Assembly (NCBI RefSeq): GCF_040807025.1
Contig: NC_090981.1
Coordinates: forward strand, 70,255,645 to 70,319,644
DNA from: Struthio camelus
Lineage: Eukaryota; Chordata; Aves; Struthioniformes; Struthionidae
Direction: 5' to 3'
Length of the DNA stretch: 64,000 nt
A model generated the notes under the pieces. It saw only the letters and a list, made by a program, of their open reading frames with translations, did no database searches and was not told the origin of the DNA. The translations under genes and the position numbers were made by a program. Below, in pieces: positions 10,944 through 23,362 of this stretch; within the stretch, counting starts at the first letter, position 1, and the number at the start of each line of letters is the position of its first letter.

Positions 10944-13900
10944 GGCTAGCCAGAAATCGGTACTGCAGGCGAAGCGGGGCGCAGGCGCAGTGGTTTCGGC
11001 GTGGCTCGTTGGTGCCCTCGGCTGGCCAGAAATCGGTACTGCAGGCGAAGCGGGGCGCATGCGCAGTGGTTTCGGCGTGGCTCGTTGGTGCCCTCGGCTG
11101 GCCAGAAATCGGTACTGCAGGCGAAGCGGTGCGCAGGCGCAGTGGTTTCGGCGTGGCTCGTTGGTGCCCTCGGCTGGCCAGAAATCGGTCCTGCAGGCGA
11201 AGCGGGGCGCATGCGCAGTGGTTTCGGCGTGGCTCGTTGGTGCCCTCGGCTGGCCAAAAATCGGTACTGCAGGCGAAGCGGGGCGCAGGCGCAGTGGTTT
11301 CGGCGTGGCTCGTTGGTGCCCTCGGCTGGCGAAAAATCGGTACTGCAGGCGAAGCGGTGCGCAGGCGCAGTGGTTTCGGCGTGGCTCGTGGGGGCCCTCG
11401 GCTGGCCAGAAATCGGTACTGCAGGCGAAGCGGGGCGCATGCGCAGTGGTTTCGGCGTGGCTCGTTGGTGCCCTCGGCTGGCCAGAAATCGGTACTGCAG
11501 CACGAAAAATCGGTACTGCAGGCGAAGCGGGGCGCATGCGCACTGGGTTTCGGCGTGGCTCGTTGGTGCCCTCGGCTGGCCAGAAATCGGTACTGCAGCC
11601 CGAAAAATCGGTACTGCAGGCGAAGCGGGGCGCATGCGCAGTGGTTTCGGCGTGGCTCGTTGGTGCCCTCGGCTGGCCAGAAATCGGTACTGCAGGCGAA
11701 GCGGGGCGCATGCGCAGTGGTTTCGGCGTGGCTCGTTGGTGCCCTCGGCTGGCCAGAAATTGGTACTGCAGGCGAAGCGGGGCGCAGGCGCAGTGGTTTC
11801 GGCGTGGCTCGTTGGTGCCCTCGGCTGGCGAAAAATCGGTACTGCAGGCGAAGCGGGGCGCAGGCGCAGTGGTTTCGGCGTGGCTCGTTGGTGCCCTCGG
11901 CTGGCCAGAAATCGGTACTGCAGCCCGAAAAAACGGTCCTGCAGGCGAAGCGGGGCGCATGCGCACTGGGTTTCGGCGTGGGTCGTTGGTGCCCTCGGCT
12001 GGCCAGAAATCGGTACTGCAGGCGAAGCGGGGCGCATGCGCAGTGGTTTCGGCGTGGCTCGTTGGTGCCCTCGGCTGGCCAGAAATCGGTACTGCAGGCG
12101 AAGCGGGGCGCATGCGCACTGGGTTTCGGCGTGGCTCGTTGGTGCCCTCGGCTGGCCAGAAATCGGTACTGCAGCGCGAAAAATCGGTACTGCAGGCGAA
12201 GCGGGGCGCAGGCGCAGTGGTTTCGGCGTGGCTCGTGGGTGCCCTCGGCTGGCCAGAAATCGGTACTGCAGGCGAAGCGGGGCGCATGCGCAGTGGTTTC
12301 GGCGTGGCTCGTTGGTGCCCTCGGCTGGCCAGAAATCGGTACTGCAGCGCGAAAAATCCGTACTGCAGGCGAAGCGGGGCGCATGCGCACTGGGTTTCGG
12401 TGTGGCTCGTTGGTGCCCTCGGCTGACGAAAAATCGGTACTGCAGGCGAAGCGGGGCGCATGCGCAGTGGTTTCGGCGTGGCTCGTTGGTGCCCTCGGCT
12501 GGCCAAAAATCGGTACTGCAGGCGAAGCGGGGTGCATGCGCAGTGGTTTCGGCGTGGCTCGTTGGTGCCCTCGGCTGGCCAGAAATCGGTACTGCAGGCG
12601 AAGCGGGGCGCAGGCGCAGTGGTTTCGGCGTGGCTCGTTGGTGCCCTCGGCTGGCCAGAAATCGGTACTGCAGGCGAAGCGGGGCGCATGCGCAGTGGTT
12701 TCGGCGTGGCTCGTTGGTGCCCTCGGCTGGCCAGAAATCGGTACTGCAGGCGAAGCGGGGCGCAGGCGCAGTGGTTTCGGCGTGGGTCGTTGGTGCCCTC
12801 GGCTGGCCAGAAATCGGTACTGCAGGCGAAGCGGGGCGCATGCGCAGTAGTTTCGGCGTGGCTCGTGGGTGCCCTCGGCTGGCCAGAAATCGGTACTGCA
12901 GCCCGAAAAATCGGTACTGCAGGCGAAGCGGGGCGCATGCGCACTGGGTTTCGGCGTGGCTCGTTGGTGCCCTCGGCTGGCCAGAAATCGGTACTGCAGC
13001 CCGAAAAATCGGTACTGCAGGCGAAGCGGGGCGCATGCGCACTGGGTTTCGGCGTGGCTCGTGGGTGCCCTCGGCTGGCCAGAAATCGGTACTGCAGGCG
13101 AAGCGGGGCGCATGCGCAGTGGTTTCGGCGTGGCTCGTTGGTGCCCTCGGCTGGCCAGAAATTGGTACTGCAGGCGAAGCGGGGCGCAGGCGCAGTGGTT
13201 TCGGCGTGGCTCGTTGGTGCCCTCGGCTGGCGAAAAATCGGTACTGCAGGCGAAGCGGGGCGCATGCGCAGTGGTTTCGGCGTGGCTCGTTGGTGCCCTC
13301 GGCTGGCCAGAAATCGGTACTGCAGGCGAAGCGGGGCGCATGCGCAGTGGTTTCGGCGTGGCTCGTGGGTGCCCTCGGCTGGCCAGAAATCGGTACTGCA
13401 GGCGAAGCGGGGCGCATGCGCAGTGGTTTCGGCGTGGCTCGTTGGTGCCCTCGGCTGGCCAGAAATCGGTACTGCAGGCGAAGCGGGGCGCATGCGCACT
13501 GGGTTTCGGCGTGGCTCGTTGGTGCCCTCGGCTGGCCAGAAATCGGTACTGCAGGCGAAGCGGGGCGCAGGCGCAGTGGTTTCGGCGTGGCTCGTGGGTG
13601 CCCTCGGCTGGCCAGAAATCGGTACTGCAGGCGAAGCGGGGCGCAGGCGCACTGGGTTTCGGCGTGGCTCGTTGGTGCCCTCGGCTGGCCAGAAATCGGT
13701 ACTGCAGGCGAAGCGGGGCGCATGCGCACTGGGTTTCGGCGTGGCTCGTGGGTGCCCTCGGCTGGCCAGAAATCGGTACTGCAGCCCGAAAAAACGGTCC
13801 TGCAGGCGAAGCGGGGCGCATGCGCACTGGGTTTCGGCGTGGGTCGTTGGTGCCCTCGGCTGGCCAGAAATCGGTACTGCAGGCGAAGCGGGGCGCATGC

Positions 13901-16900
13901 GCAGTGGTTTCGGCGTGGCTCGTTGGTGCCCTCGGCTGGCCAGAAATCGGTACTGCAGGCGAAGCGGGGCGCATGCGCAGTGGTTTCGGCGTGGCTCGTT
14001 GGTGCCCTCGGCTGGCCAGAAATCGGTACTGCAGGCGAAGCGGGGCGCATGCGCACTGGGTTTCGGCGTGGCTCGTTGGTGCCCTCGGCTGGCCAGAAAT
14101 CGGTACTGCAGCCCGAAAAAACGGTCCTGCAGGCGAAGCGGGGCGCATGCGCACTGGGTTTCGGCGTGGGTCGTTGGTGCCCTCGGCTGGCCAGAAATCG
14201 GTACTGCAGGCGAAGCGGGGCGCAGGCGCAGTGGTTTCGGCGTGGCTCGTTGGTGCCCTCGGCTGGCCAGAAATCGGTACTGCAGGCGAAGCGGGGCGCA
14301 GGCGCACTGGGTTTCGGCGTGGCTCGTTGGTGCCCTCGGCTGGCCAGAAATCGGTACTGCAGGCGAAGCGGGGCGCATGCGCACTGGGTTTCGGCGTGGC
14401 TCGTGGGTGCCCTCGGCTGGCCAGAAATCGGTACTGCAGCCCGAAAAAACGGTCCTGCAGGCGAAGCGGGGCGCATGCGCACTGGGTTTCGGCGTGGGTC
14501 GTTGGTGCCCTCGGCTGGCCAGAAATCGGTACTGCAGGCGAAGCGGGGCGCATGCGCAGTGGTTTCGGCGTGGCTCGTTGGTGCCCTCGGCTGGCCAGAA
14601 ATCGGTACTGCAGGCGAAGCGGGGCGCAGGCGCAGTGGTTTCGGCGTGGCTCGTTGGTGCCCTCGGCTGGCCAGAAATCGGTACTGCAGGCGAAGCGGGG
14701 CGCATGCGCACTGGGTTTCGGCGTGGCTCGTTGGTGCCCTCGGCTGGCCAGAAATCGGTACTGCAGCGCGAAAAATCGGTACTGCAGGCGAAGCGGGGCG
14801 CAGGCGCAGTGGTTTCGGCGTGGCTCGTGGGTGCCCTCGGCTGGCCAGAAATCGGTACTGCAGGCGAAGCGGGGCGCATGCGCAGTGGTTTCGGCGTGGC
14901 TCGTTGGTGCCCTCGGCTGGCCAGAAATCGGTCCTGCAGCGCGAAAAATCGGTACTGCAGGCGAAGCGGGGCGCATGCGCACTGGGTTTCGGCGTGGCTC
15001 GTTGGTGCCCTCGGCTGGCCAGAAATCGGTACTGCAGCCCGAAAAATCGGTACTGCAGGCGAAGCGGGGCGCATGCGCACTGGGTTTCGGCGTGGCTCGT
15101 GGGTGCCCTCGGCTGGCCAGAAATCGGTACTGCAGGCGAAGCGGGGCGCATGCGCAGTGGTTTCGGCGTGGCTCGTTGGTGCCCTCGGCTGGCCAGAAAT
15201 CGGTACTGCAGGCGAAGCGGGGCGCAGGCGCAGTGGTTTCGGCGTGGCTCGTTGGTGCCCTCGGCTGGCCAGAAATCGGTACTGCAGGCGAAGCGGGGCG
15301 CAGGCGCACTGGGTTTCGGCGTGGCTCGTTGGTGCCCTCGGCTGGCCAGAAATCGGTACTGCAGGCGAAGCGGGGCGCATGCGCACTGGGTTTCGGCGTG
15401 GCTCGTGGGTGCCCTCGGCTGGCCAGAAATCGGTACTGCAGCCCGAAAAAACGGTCCTGCAGGCGAAGCGGGGCGCATGCGCAGTGGTTTCGGCGTGGCT
15501 CGTTGGTGCCCTCGGCTGGCCAGAAATCGGTACTGCAGGCGAAGCGGGGCGCATGCGCAGTGGTTTCGGCGTGGCTCGTTGGTGCCCTCGGCTGGCCAGA
15601 AATCGGTACTGCAGGCGAAGCGGGGCGCAGGCGCAGTGGTTTCGGCGTGGCTCGTGGGTGCCCTCGGCTGGCCAGAAATCGGTACTGCAGGCGAAGCGGG
15701 GCGCAGGCGCACTGGGTTTCGGCGTGGCTCGTTGGTGCCCTCGGCTGGCCAGAAATCGGTACTGCAGCGCGAAAAATCGGTACTGCAGGCGAAGCGGGGC
15801 GCATGCGCACTGGGTTTCGGCGTGACTCGTGGGTGCCCTCGGCTGGCCAGAAATCGGTACTACAGCCCGAAAAATCGGTACTGCAGGCGAAGCGGGGCGC
15901 AGGCGCAGTGGTTTCGGCGTGGCTCGTTGGTGCCCTCGGCTGGCCAGAAATCGGTACTGCAGCACGAAAAATCGGTACTGCAGGCGAAGCGGGGCGCATG
16001 CGCACTGGGTTTCGGCGTGGCTCGTTGGTGCCCTCGGCTGGCCAGAAATCGGTACTGCAGCCCGAAAAATCGGTACTGCAGGCGAAGCGGGGCGCATGCG
16101 CAGTGGTTTCGGCGTGGCTCGTTGGTGCCCTCGGCTGGCCAGAAATCGGTACTGCAGGCGAAGCGGGGCGCATGCGCAGTGGTTTCGGCGTGGCTCGTTG
16201 GTGCCCTCGGCTGGCCAGAAATCGGTACTGCAGCGCGAAAAATCCGTACTGCAGGCGAAGCGGGGCGCATGCGCACTGGGTTTCGGTGTGGCTCGTTGGT
16301 GCCCTCGGCTGGCGAAAAATCGGTACTGCAGGCGAAGCGGGGCGCATGCGCAGTGGTTTCGGCGTGGCTCGTTGGTGCCCTCGGCTGGCCAGAAATCGGT
16401 ACTGCAGGCGAAGCGGGGTGCATGCGCAGTGGTTTCGGCGTGGCTCGTTGGTGCCCTCGGCTGGCCAGAAATCGGTACTGCAGGCGAAGCGGGGCGCAGG
16501 CGCAGTGGTTTCGGCGTGGCTCGTGGGTGCCCTCGGCTGGCCAGAAATCGGTACTGCAGGCGAAGCGGGGCGCATGCGCAGTGGTTTCGGCGTGGCTCGT
16601 TGGTGCCCTCGGCTGGCCAGAAATCGGTACTGCAGGCGAAGCGGGGCGCAGGCGCAGTGGTTTCGGCGTGGCTCGTTGGTGCCCTCGGCTGGCCAGAAAT
16701 CGGTACTGCAGGCGAAGCGGGGCGCAGGCGCAGTGGTTTCGGCGTGGCTCGTTGGTGCCCTCGGCTGGCGAAAAATCGGTACTGCAGGCGAAGCGGGGCG
16801 CATGCGCACTGGGTTTCGGCGTGGCTCGTTGGTGCCCTCGGCTGGCCAGAAATCGGTACTGCAGGCGAAGCGGGGCGCATGCGCAGTGGTTTCGGCGTGG

Positions 16901-17088
16901 CTCGTGGGTGCCCTCGGCTGGCCAGAAATCGGTACTGCAGGCGAAGCGGGGCGCAGGCGCAGTGGTTTCGGCGTGGCTCGTTGGTGCCCTCGGCTGGCCA
17001 GAAATCGGTACTGCAGCGCGAAAAATCGGTCCTGCAGGCGAAGCGGGGCGCATGCGCAGTGGTTTCGGCGTGGCTCGTTGGTGCCCTC

Positions 17089-18099
17089 GGCTAGCCAGAA
17101 ATCGGTACTGCAGGCGAAGCGGGGCGCAGGCGCAGTGGTTTCGGCGTGGCTCGTTGGTGCCCTCGGCTGGCCAGAAATCGGTACTGCAGGCGAAGCGGGG
17201 CGCATGCGCAGTGGTTTCGGCGTGGCTCGTTGGTGCCCTCGGCTGGCCAGAAATCGGTACTGCAGGCGAAGCGGGGCGCAGGCGCAGTGGTTTCGGCGTG
17301 GCTCGTTGGTGCCCTCGGCTGGCCAGAAATCGGTCCTGCAGGCGAAGCGGGGCGCATGCGCAGTGGTTTCGGCGTGGCTCGTTGGTGCCCTCGGCTGGCC
17401 AGAAATCGGTACTGCAGGCGAAGCGGGGCGCAGGCGCAGTGGTTTCGGCGTGGCTCGTTGGTGCCCTCGGCTGGCGAAAAATCGGTACTGCAGGCGAAGC
17501 GGGGCGCAGGCGCAGTGGTTTCGGCGTGGCTCGTTGGTGCCCTCGGCTGGCCAGAAATCGGTACTGCAGGCGAAGCGGGGCGCAGGCGCAGTGGTTTCGG
17601 CGTGGCTCGTTGGTGCCCTCGGCTGGCCAGAAATCGGTACTGCAGGCGAAGCGGGGCGCAGGCGCAGTGGTTTCGGCGTGGCTCGTGGGTGCCCTCGGCT
17701 GGCCAGAAATCGGTACTGCAGGCGAAGCGGGGCGCAGGCGCAGTGGTTTCGGCGTGGCTCGTTGGTGCCCTCGGCTGGCGAAAAATCGGTACTGCAGGCG
17801 AAGCGGGGCGCATGCGCACTGGGTTTCGGCGTGGCTCGTTGGTGCCCTCGGCTGGCCAGAAATCGGTACTGCAGGCGAAGCGGGGCGCATGCGCAGTGGT
17901 TTCGGCGTGGCTCGTGGGTGCCCTCGGCTGGCCAGAAATCGGTACTGCAGGCGAAGCGGGGCGCAGGCGCACTGGGTTTCGGCGTGGCTCGTTGGTGCCC
18001 TCGGCTGGCCAGAAATCGGTCCTGCAGCGCGAAAAATCGGTCCTGCAGGCGAAGCGGGGCGCATGCGCAGTGGTTTCGGCGTGGCTCGTTGGTGCCCTC
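17089..18099 (+). repeat. 1011-bp higher-order segment, second instance
   Basis: Bounded by the GGCTAGCC variant at 17089 and 18100. It lies 7156 bp downstream of the pair at 9933/10944. The following variant landmark GGCTGACGAA lies 902 bp after 18100 (at 19002), against 1477 bp after 10944 (at 12421), so blocks of units have been lost or gained between instances. Confidence 0.8.
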
Positions 18100-21000
18100 G
18101 GCTAGCCAGAAATCGGTACTGCAGGCGAAGCGGGGCGCAGGCGCAGTGGTTTCGGCGTGGCTCGTTGGTGCCCTCGGCTGGCCAGAAATCGGTACTGCAG
18201 GCGAAGCGGGGCGCATGCGCAGTGGTTTCGGCGTGGCTCGTTGGTGCCCTCGGCTGGCCAGAAATCGGTACTGCAGGCGAAGCGGTGCGCAGGCGCAGTG
18301 GTTTCGGCGTGGCTCGTTGGTGCCCTCGGCTGGCCAGAAATCGGTACTGCAGCCCGAAAAAACGGTCCTGCAGGCGAAGCGGGGCGCATGCGCACTGGGT
18401 TTCGGCGTGGGTCGTTGGTGCCCTCGGCTGGCCAGAAATCGGTACTGCAGGCGAAGCGGGGCGCATGCGCAGTGGTTTCGGCGTGGCTCGTTGGTGCCCT
18501 CGGCTGGCCAGAAATCGGTACTGCAGGCGAAGCGGGGCGCAGGCGCAGTGGTTTCGGCGTGGCTCGTTGGTGCCCTCGGCTGGCGAAAAATCGGTACTGC
18601 AGGCGAAGCGGGGCGCATGCGCAGTGGTTTCGGCGTGGCTCGTTGGTGCCCTCGGCTGGCCAGAAATCGGTACTGCAGGCGAAGCGGGGCGCATGCGCAC
18701 TGGGTTTCGGCGTGGCTCGTTGGTGCCCTCGGCTGGCCAGAAATCGGTACTGCAGCGCGAAAAATCGGTACTGCAGGCGAAGCGGGGCGCAGGCGCAGTG
18801 GTTTCGGCGTGGCTCGTGGGTGCCCTCGGCTGGCCAGAAATCGGTACTGCAGGCGAAGCGGGGCGCATGCGCAGTGGTTTCGGCGTGGCTCGTTGGTGCC
18901 CTCGGCTGGCCAGAAATCGGTACTGCAGCGCGAAAAATCCGTACTGCAGGCGAAGCGGGGCGCATGCAGACTGGGTTTCGGTGTGGCTCGTTGGTGCCCT
19001 CGGCTGACGAAAAATCGGTACTGCAGGCGAAGCGGGGCGCATGCGCAGTGGTTTCGGCGTGGCTCGTTGGTGCCCTCGGCTGGCCAAAAATCGGTACTGC
19101 AGGCGAAGCGGGGTGCATGCGCAGTGGTTTCGGCGTGGCTCGTTGGTGCCCTCGGCTGGCCAGAAATCGGTACTGCAGGCGAAGCGGGGCGCAGGCGCAG
19201 TGGTTTCGGCGTGGCTCGTTGGTGCCCTCGGCTGGCCAGAAATCGGTACTGCAGGCGAAGCGGGGCGCATGCGCAGTGGTTTCGGCGTGGCTCGTTGGTG
19301 CCCTCGGCTGGCCAGAAATCGGTACTGCAGGCGAAGCGGGGCGCAGGCGCAGTGGTTTCGGCGTGGGTCGTTGGTGCCCTCGGCTGGCCAGAAATCGGTA
19401 CTGCAGGCGAAGCGGGGCGCATGCGCAGTAGTTTCGGCGTGGCTCGTGGGTGCCCTCGGCTGGCCAGAAATCGGTACTGCAGCCCGAAAAATCGGTACTG
19501 CAGGCGAAGCGGGGCGCATGCGCACTGGGTTTCGGCGTGGCTCGTTGGTGCCCTCGGCTGGCCAGAAATCGGTACTGCAGCCCGAAAAATCGGTACTGCA
19601 GGCGAAGCGGGGCGCATGCGCACTGGGTTTCGGCGTGGCTCGTGGGTGCCCTCGGCTGGCCAGAAATCGGTACTGCAGGCGAAGCGGGGCGCATGCGCAG
19701 TGGTTTCGGCGTGGCTCGTTGGTGCCCTCGGCTGGCCAGAAATTGGTACTGCAGGCGAAGCGGGGCGCAGGCGCAGTGGTTTCGGCGTGGCTCGTTGGTG
19801 CCCTCGGCTGGCGAAAAATCGGTACTGCAGGCGAAGCGGGGCGCATGCGCAGTGGTTTCGGCGTGGCTCGTTGGTGCCCTCGGCTGGCCAGAAATCGGTA
19901 CTGCAGGCGAAGCGGGGCGCATGCGCAGTGGTTTCGGCGTGGCTCGTGGGTGCCCTCGGCTGGCCAGAAATCGGTACTGCAGGCGAAGCGGGGCGCATGC
20001 GCAGTGGTTTCGGCGTGGCTCGTTGGTGCCCTCGGCTGGCCAGAAATCGGTACTGCAGGCGAAGCGGGGCGCATGCGCACTGGGTTTCGGCGTGGCTCGT
20101 TGGTGCCCTCGGCTGGCCAGAAATCGGTACTGCAGGCGAAGCGGGGCGCAGGCGCAGTGGTTTCGGCGTGGCTCGTGGGTGCCCTCGGCTGGCCAGAAAT
20201 CGGTACTGCAGGCGAAGCGGGGCGCAGGCGCACTGGGTTTCGGCGTGGCTCGTTGGTGCCCTCGGCTGGCCAGAAATCGGTACTGCAGGCGAAGCGGGGC
20301 GCATGCGCACTGGGTTTCGGCGTGGCTCGTGGGTGCCCTCGGCTGGCCAGAAATCGGTACTGCAGCCCGAAAAAACGGTCCTGCAGGCGAAGCGGGGCGC
20401 ATGCGCACTGGGTTTCGGCGTGGGTCGTTGGTGCCCTCGGCTGGCCAGAAATCGGTACTGCAGGCGAAGCGGGGCGCATGCGCAGTGGTTTCGGCGTGGC
20501 TCGTTGGTGCCCTCGGCTGGCCAGAAATCGGTACTGCAGGCGAAGCGGGGCGCATGCGCAGTGGTTTCGGCGTGGCTCGTTGGTGCCCTCGGCTGGCCAG
20601 AAATCGGTACTGCAGGCGAAGCGGGGCGCATGCGCACTGGGTTTCGGCGTGGCTCGTTGGTGCCCTCGGCTGGCCAGAAATCGGTACTGCAGCCCGAAAA
20701 ATCGGTACTGCAGGCGAAGCGGGGCGCATGCGCACTGGGTTTCGGCGTGGGTCGTTGGTGCCCTCGGCTGGCCAGAAATCGGTACTGCAGGCGAAGCGGG
20801 GCGCAGGCGCAGTGGTTTCGGCGTGGCTCGTTGGTGCCCTCGGCTGGCCAGAAATCGGTACTGCAGGCGAAGCGGGGCGCAGGCGCACTGGGTTTCGGCG
20901 TGGCTCGTTGGTGCCCTCGGCTGGCCAGAAATCGGTACTGCAGGCGAAGCGGGGCGCAGGCGCACTGGGTTTCGGCGTGGCTCGTTGGTGCCCTCGGCTG

Positions 21001-22844
21001 GCCAGAAATCGGTACTGCAGCCCGAAAAATCGGTACTGCAGGCGAAGCGGGGCGCATGCACACTGGGTTTCGGCGTGGGTCGTTGGTGCCCTCGGCTGGC
21101 CAGAAATCGGTACTGCAGGCGAAGCGGGGCGCAGGCGCAGTGGTTTCGGCGTGGCTCGTTGGTGCCCTCGGCTGGCCAGAAATCGGTACTGCAGGCGAAG
21201 CGGGGCGCATGCGCACTGGGTTTCGGCGTGGCTCGTGGGTGCCCTCGGCTGGCCAGAAATCGGTACTGCAGCCCGAAAAAACGGTCCTGCAGGCGAAGCG
21301 GGGCGCATGCGCACTGGGTTTCGGCGTGGGTCGTTGGTGCCCTCGGCTGGCCAGAAATCGGTACTGCAGGCGAAGCGGGGCGCATGCGCAGTGGTTTCGG
21401 CGTGGCTCGTTGGTGCCCTCGGCTGGCCAGAAATCGGTACTGCAGGCGAAGCGGGGCGCAGGCGCAGTGGTTTCGGCGTGGCTCGTTGGTGCCCTCGGCT
21501 GGCCAGAAATCGGTACTGCAGGCGAAGCGGGGCGCATGCGCACTGGGTTTCGGCGTGGCTCGTTGGTGCCCTCGGCTGGCCAGAAATCGGTACTGCAGCG
21601 CGAAAAATCGGTACTGCAGGCGAAGCGGGGCGCAGGCGCAGTGGTTTCGGCGTGGCTCGTGGGTGCCCTCGGCTGGCCAGAAATCGGTACTGCAGGCGAA
21701 GCGGGGCGCATGCGCAGTGGTTTCGGCGTGGCTCGTTGGTGCCCTCGGCTGGCCAGAAATCGGTCCTGCAGCGCGAAAAATCGGTACTGCAGGCGAAGCG
21801 GGGCGCATGCGCACTGGGTTTCGGCGTGGCTCGTTGGTGCCCTCGGCTGGCCAGAAATCGGTACTGCAGCCCGAAAAATCGGTACTGCAGGCGAAGCGGG
21901 GCGCATGCGCACTGGGTTTCGGCGTGGCTCGTGGGTGCCCTCGGCTGGCCAGAAATCGGTACTGCAGGCGAAGCGGGGCGCATGCGCAGTGGTTTCGGCG
22001 TGGCTCGTTGGTGCCCTCGGCTGGCCAGAAATCGGTACTGCAGGCGAAGCGGGGCGCAGGCGCAGTGGTTTCGGCGTGGCTCGTTGGTGCCCTCGGCTGG
22101 CCAGAAATCGGTACTGCAGGCGAAGCGGGGCGCAGGCGCACTGGGTTTCGGCGTGGCTCGTTGGTGCCCTCGGCTGGCCAGAAATCGGTACTGCAGGCGA
22201 AGCGGGGCGCATGCGCACTGGGTTTCGGCGTGGCTCGTGGGTGCCCTCGGCTGGCCAGAAATCGGTACTGCAGCCCGAAAAAACGGTCCTGCAGGCGAAG
22301 CGGGGCGCATGCGCAGTGGTTTCGGCGTGGCTCGTTGGTGCCCTCGGCTGGCCAGAAATCGGTACTGCAGGCGAAGCGGGGCGCATGCGCAGTGGTTTCG
22401 GCGTGGCTCGTTGGTGCCCTCGGCTGGCCAGAAATCGGTACTGCAGGCGAAGCGGGGCGCAGGCGCAGTGGTTTCGGCGTGGCTCGTGGGTGCCCTCGGC
22501 TGGCCAGAAATCGGTACTGCAGGCGAAGCGGGGCGCATGCGCACTGGGTTTCGGCGTGGCTCGTTGGTGCCCTCGGCTGGCCAGAAATCGGTACTGCAGC
22601 GCGAAAAATCGGTACTGCAGGCGAAGCGGGGCGCATGCGCACTGGGTTTCGGCGTGACTCGTGGGTGCCCTCGGCTGGCCAGAAATCGGTACTACAGCCC
22701 GAAAAATCGGTACTGCAGGCGAAGCGGGGCGCAGGCGCAGTGGTTTCGGCGTGGCTCGTTGGTGCCCTCGGCTGGCCAGAAATCGGTACTGCAGCACGAA
22801 AAATCGGTACTGCAGGCGAAGCGGGGCGCATGCGCACTGGTTTT

Positions 22845-23362
22845 CGGCGTGGCTCGTTGGTGCCCTCGGCTGGCCAGAAATCGGTACTGCAGGCGAAGCG
22901 GGGCGCATGCGCACTGGGTTTCGGCGTGGCTCGTGGGTGCCCTCGGCTGGCGAGAAATCGGTACTGCAGGCGAAGCGGGGCGCATGCGCACTGGGTTTCG
23001 GCGTGGCTCGTTGGTGCCCTCGGCTGGCCAGAAATCGGTACTGCAGGTGAAGCGGGGCGCAGGCGCAGTGGTTTCGGCGTGGCTCGTGGGTGCCCTCGGC
23101 TGGCCAGAAATCGGTACTGCAGGCGAAGCGGGGCGCAGGCGCAGTGGTTTCGGCGTGGCTCGTTGGTGCCCTCGGCTGGCCAGAAATCGGTACTGCAGGC
23201 GAAGCGGGGCGCAGGCGGAGTGGTTTCGGCGTGGTTCGTGGGTGCCCTCGGCTGGCCAGAAATCGGTCCTGCAGGCGAAGCGGGGCGCATGCGCAGTGGT
23301 TTCGGCGTGGCTCGTTGGTGCCCTCGGCTGGCCAGAAATCGGTACTGCAGGCGAAGCGGGGC
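22845..23362 (+). repeat. Block shared with the start of the second array
   Basis: Rare variants GGCTGGCGAGAAATC (22945), CTGCAGGTGAAGCGG (23041) and GCAGGCGGAGTGG (23211) are found at the same spacing at 58309, 58405 and 58575, a constant offset of 35364 bp. In the second array this block begins about 200 bp after the array start, whereas here it lies about 17.6 kb into the array. That difference is close to the 17.5-17.7 kb higher-order offset seen elsewhere, which suggests unequal exchange between higher-order copies. Confidence 0.8.
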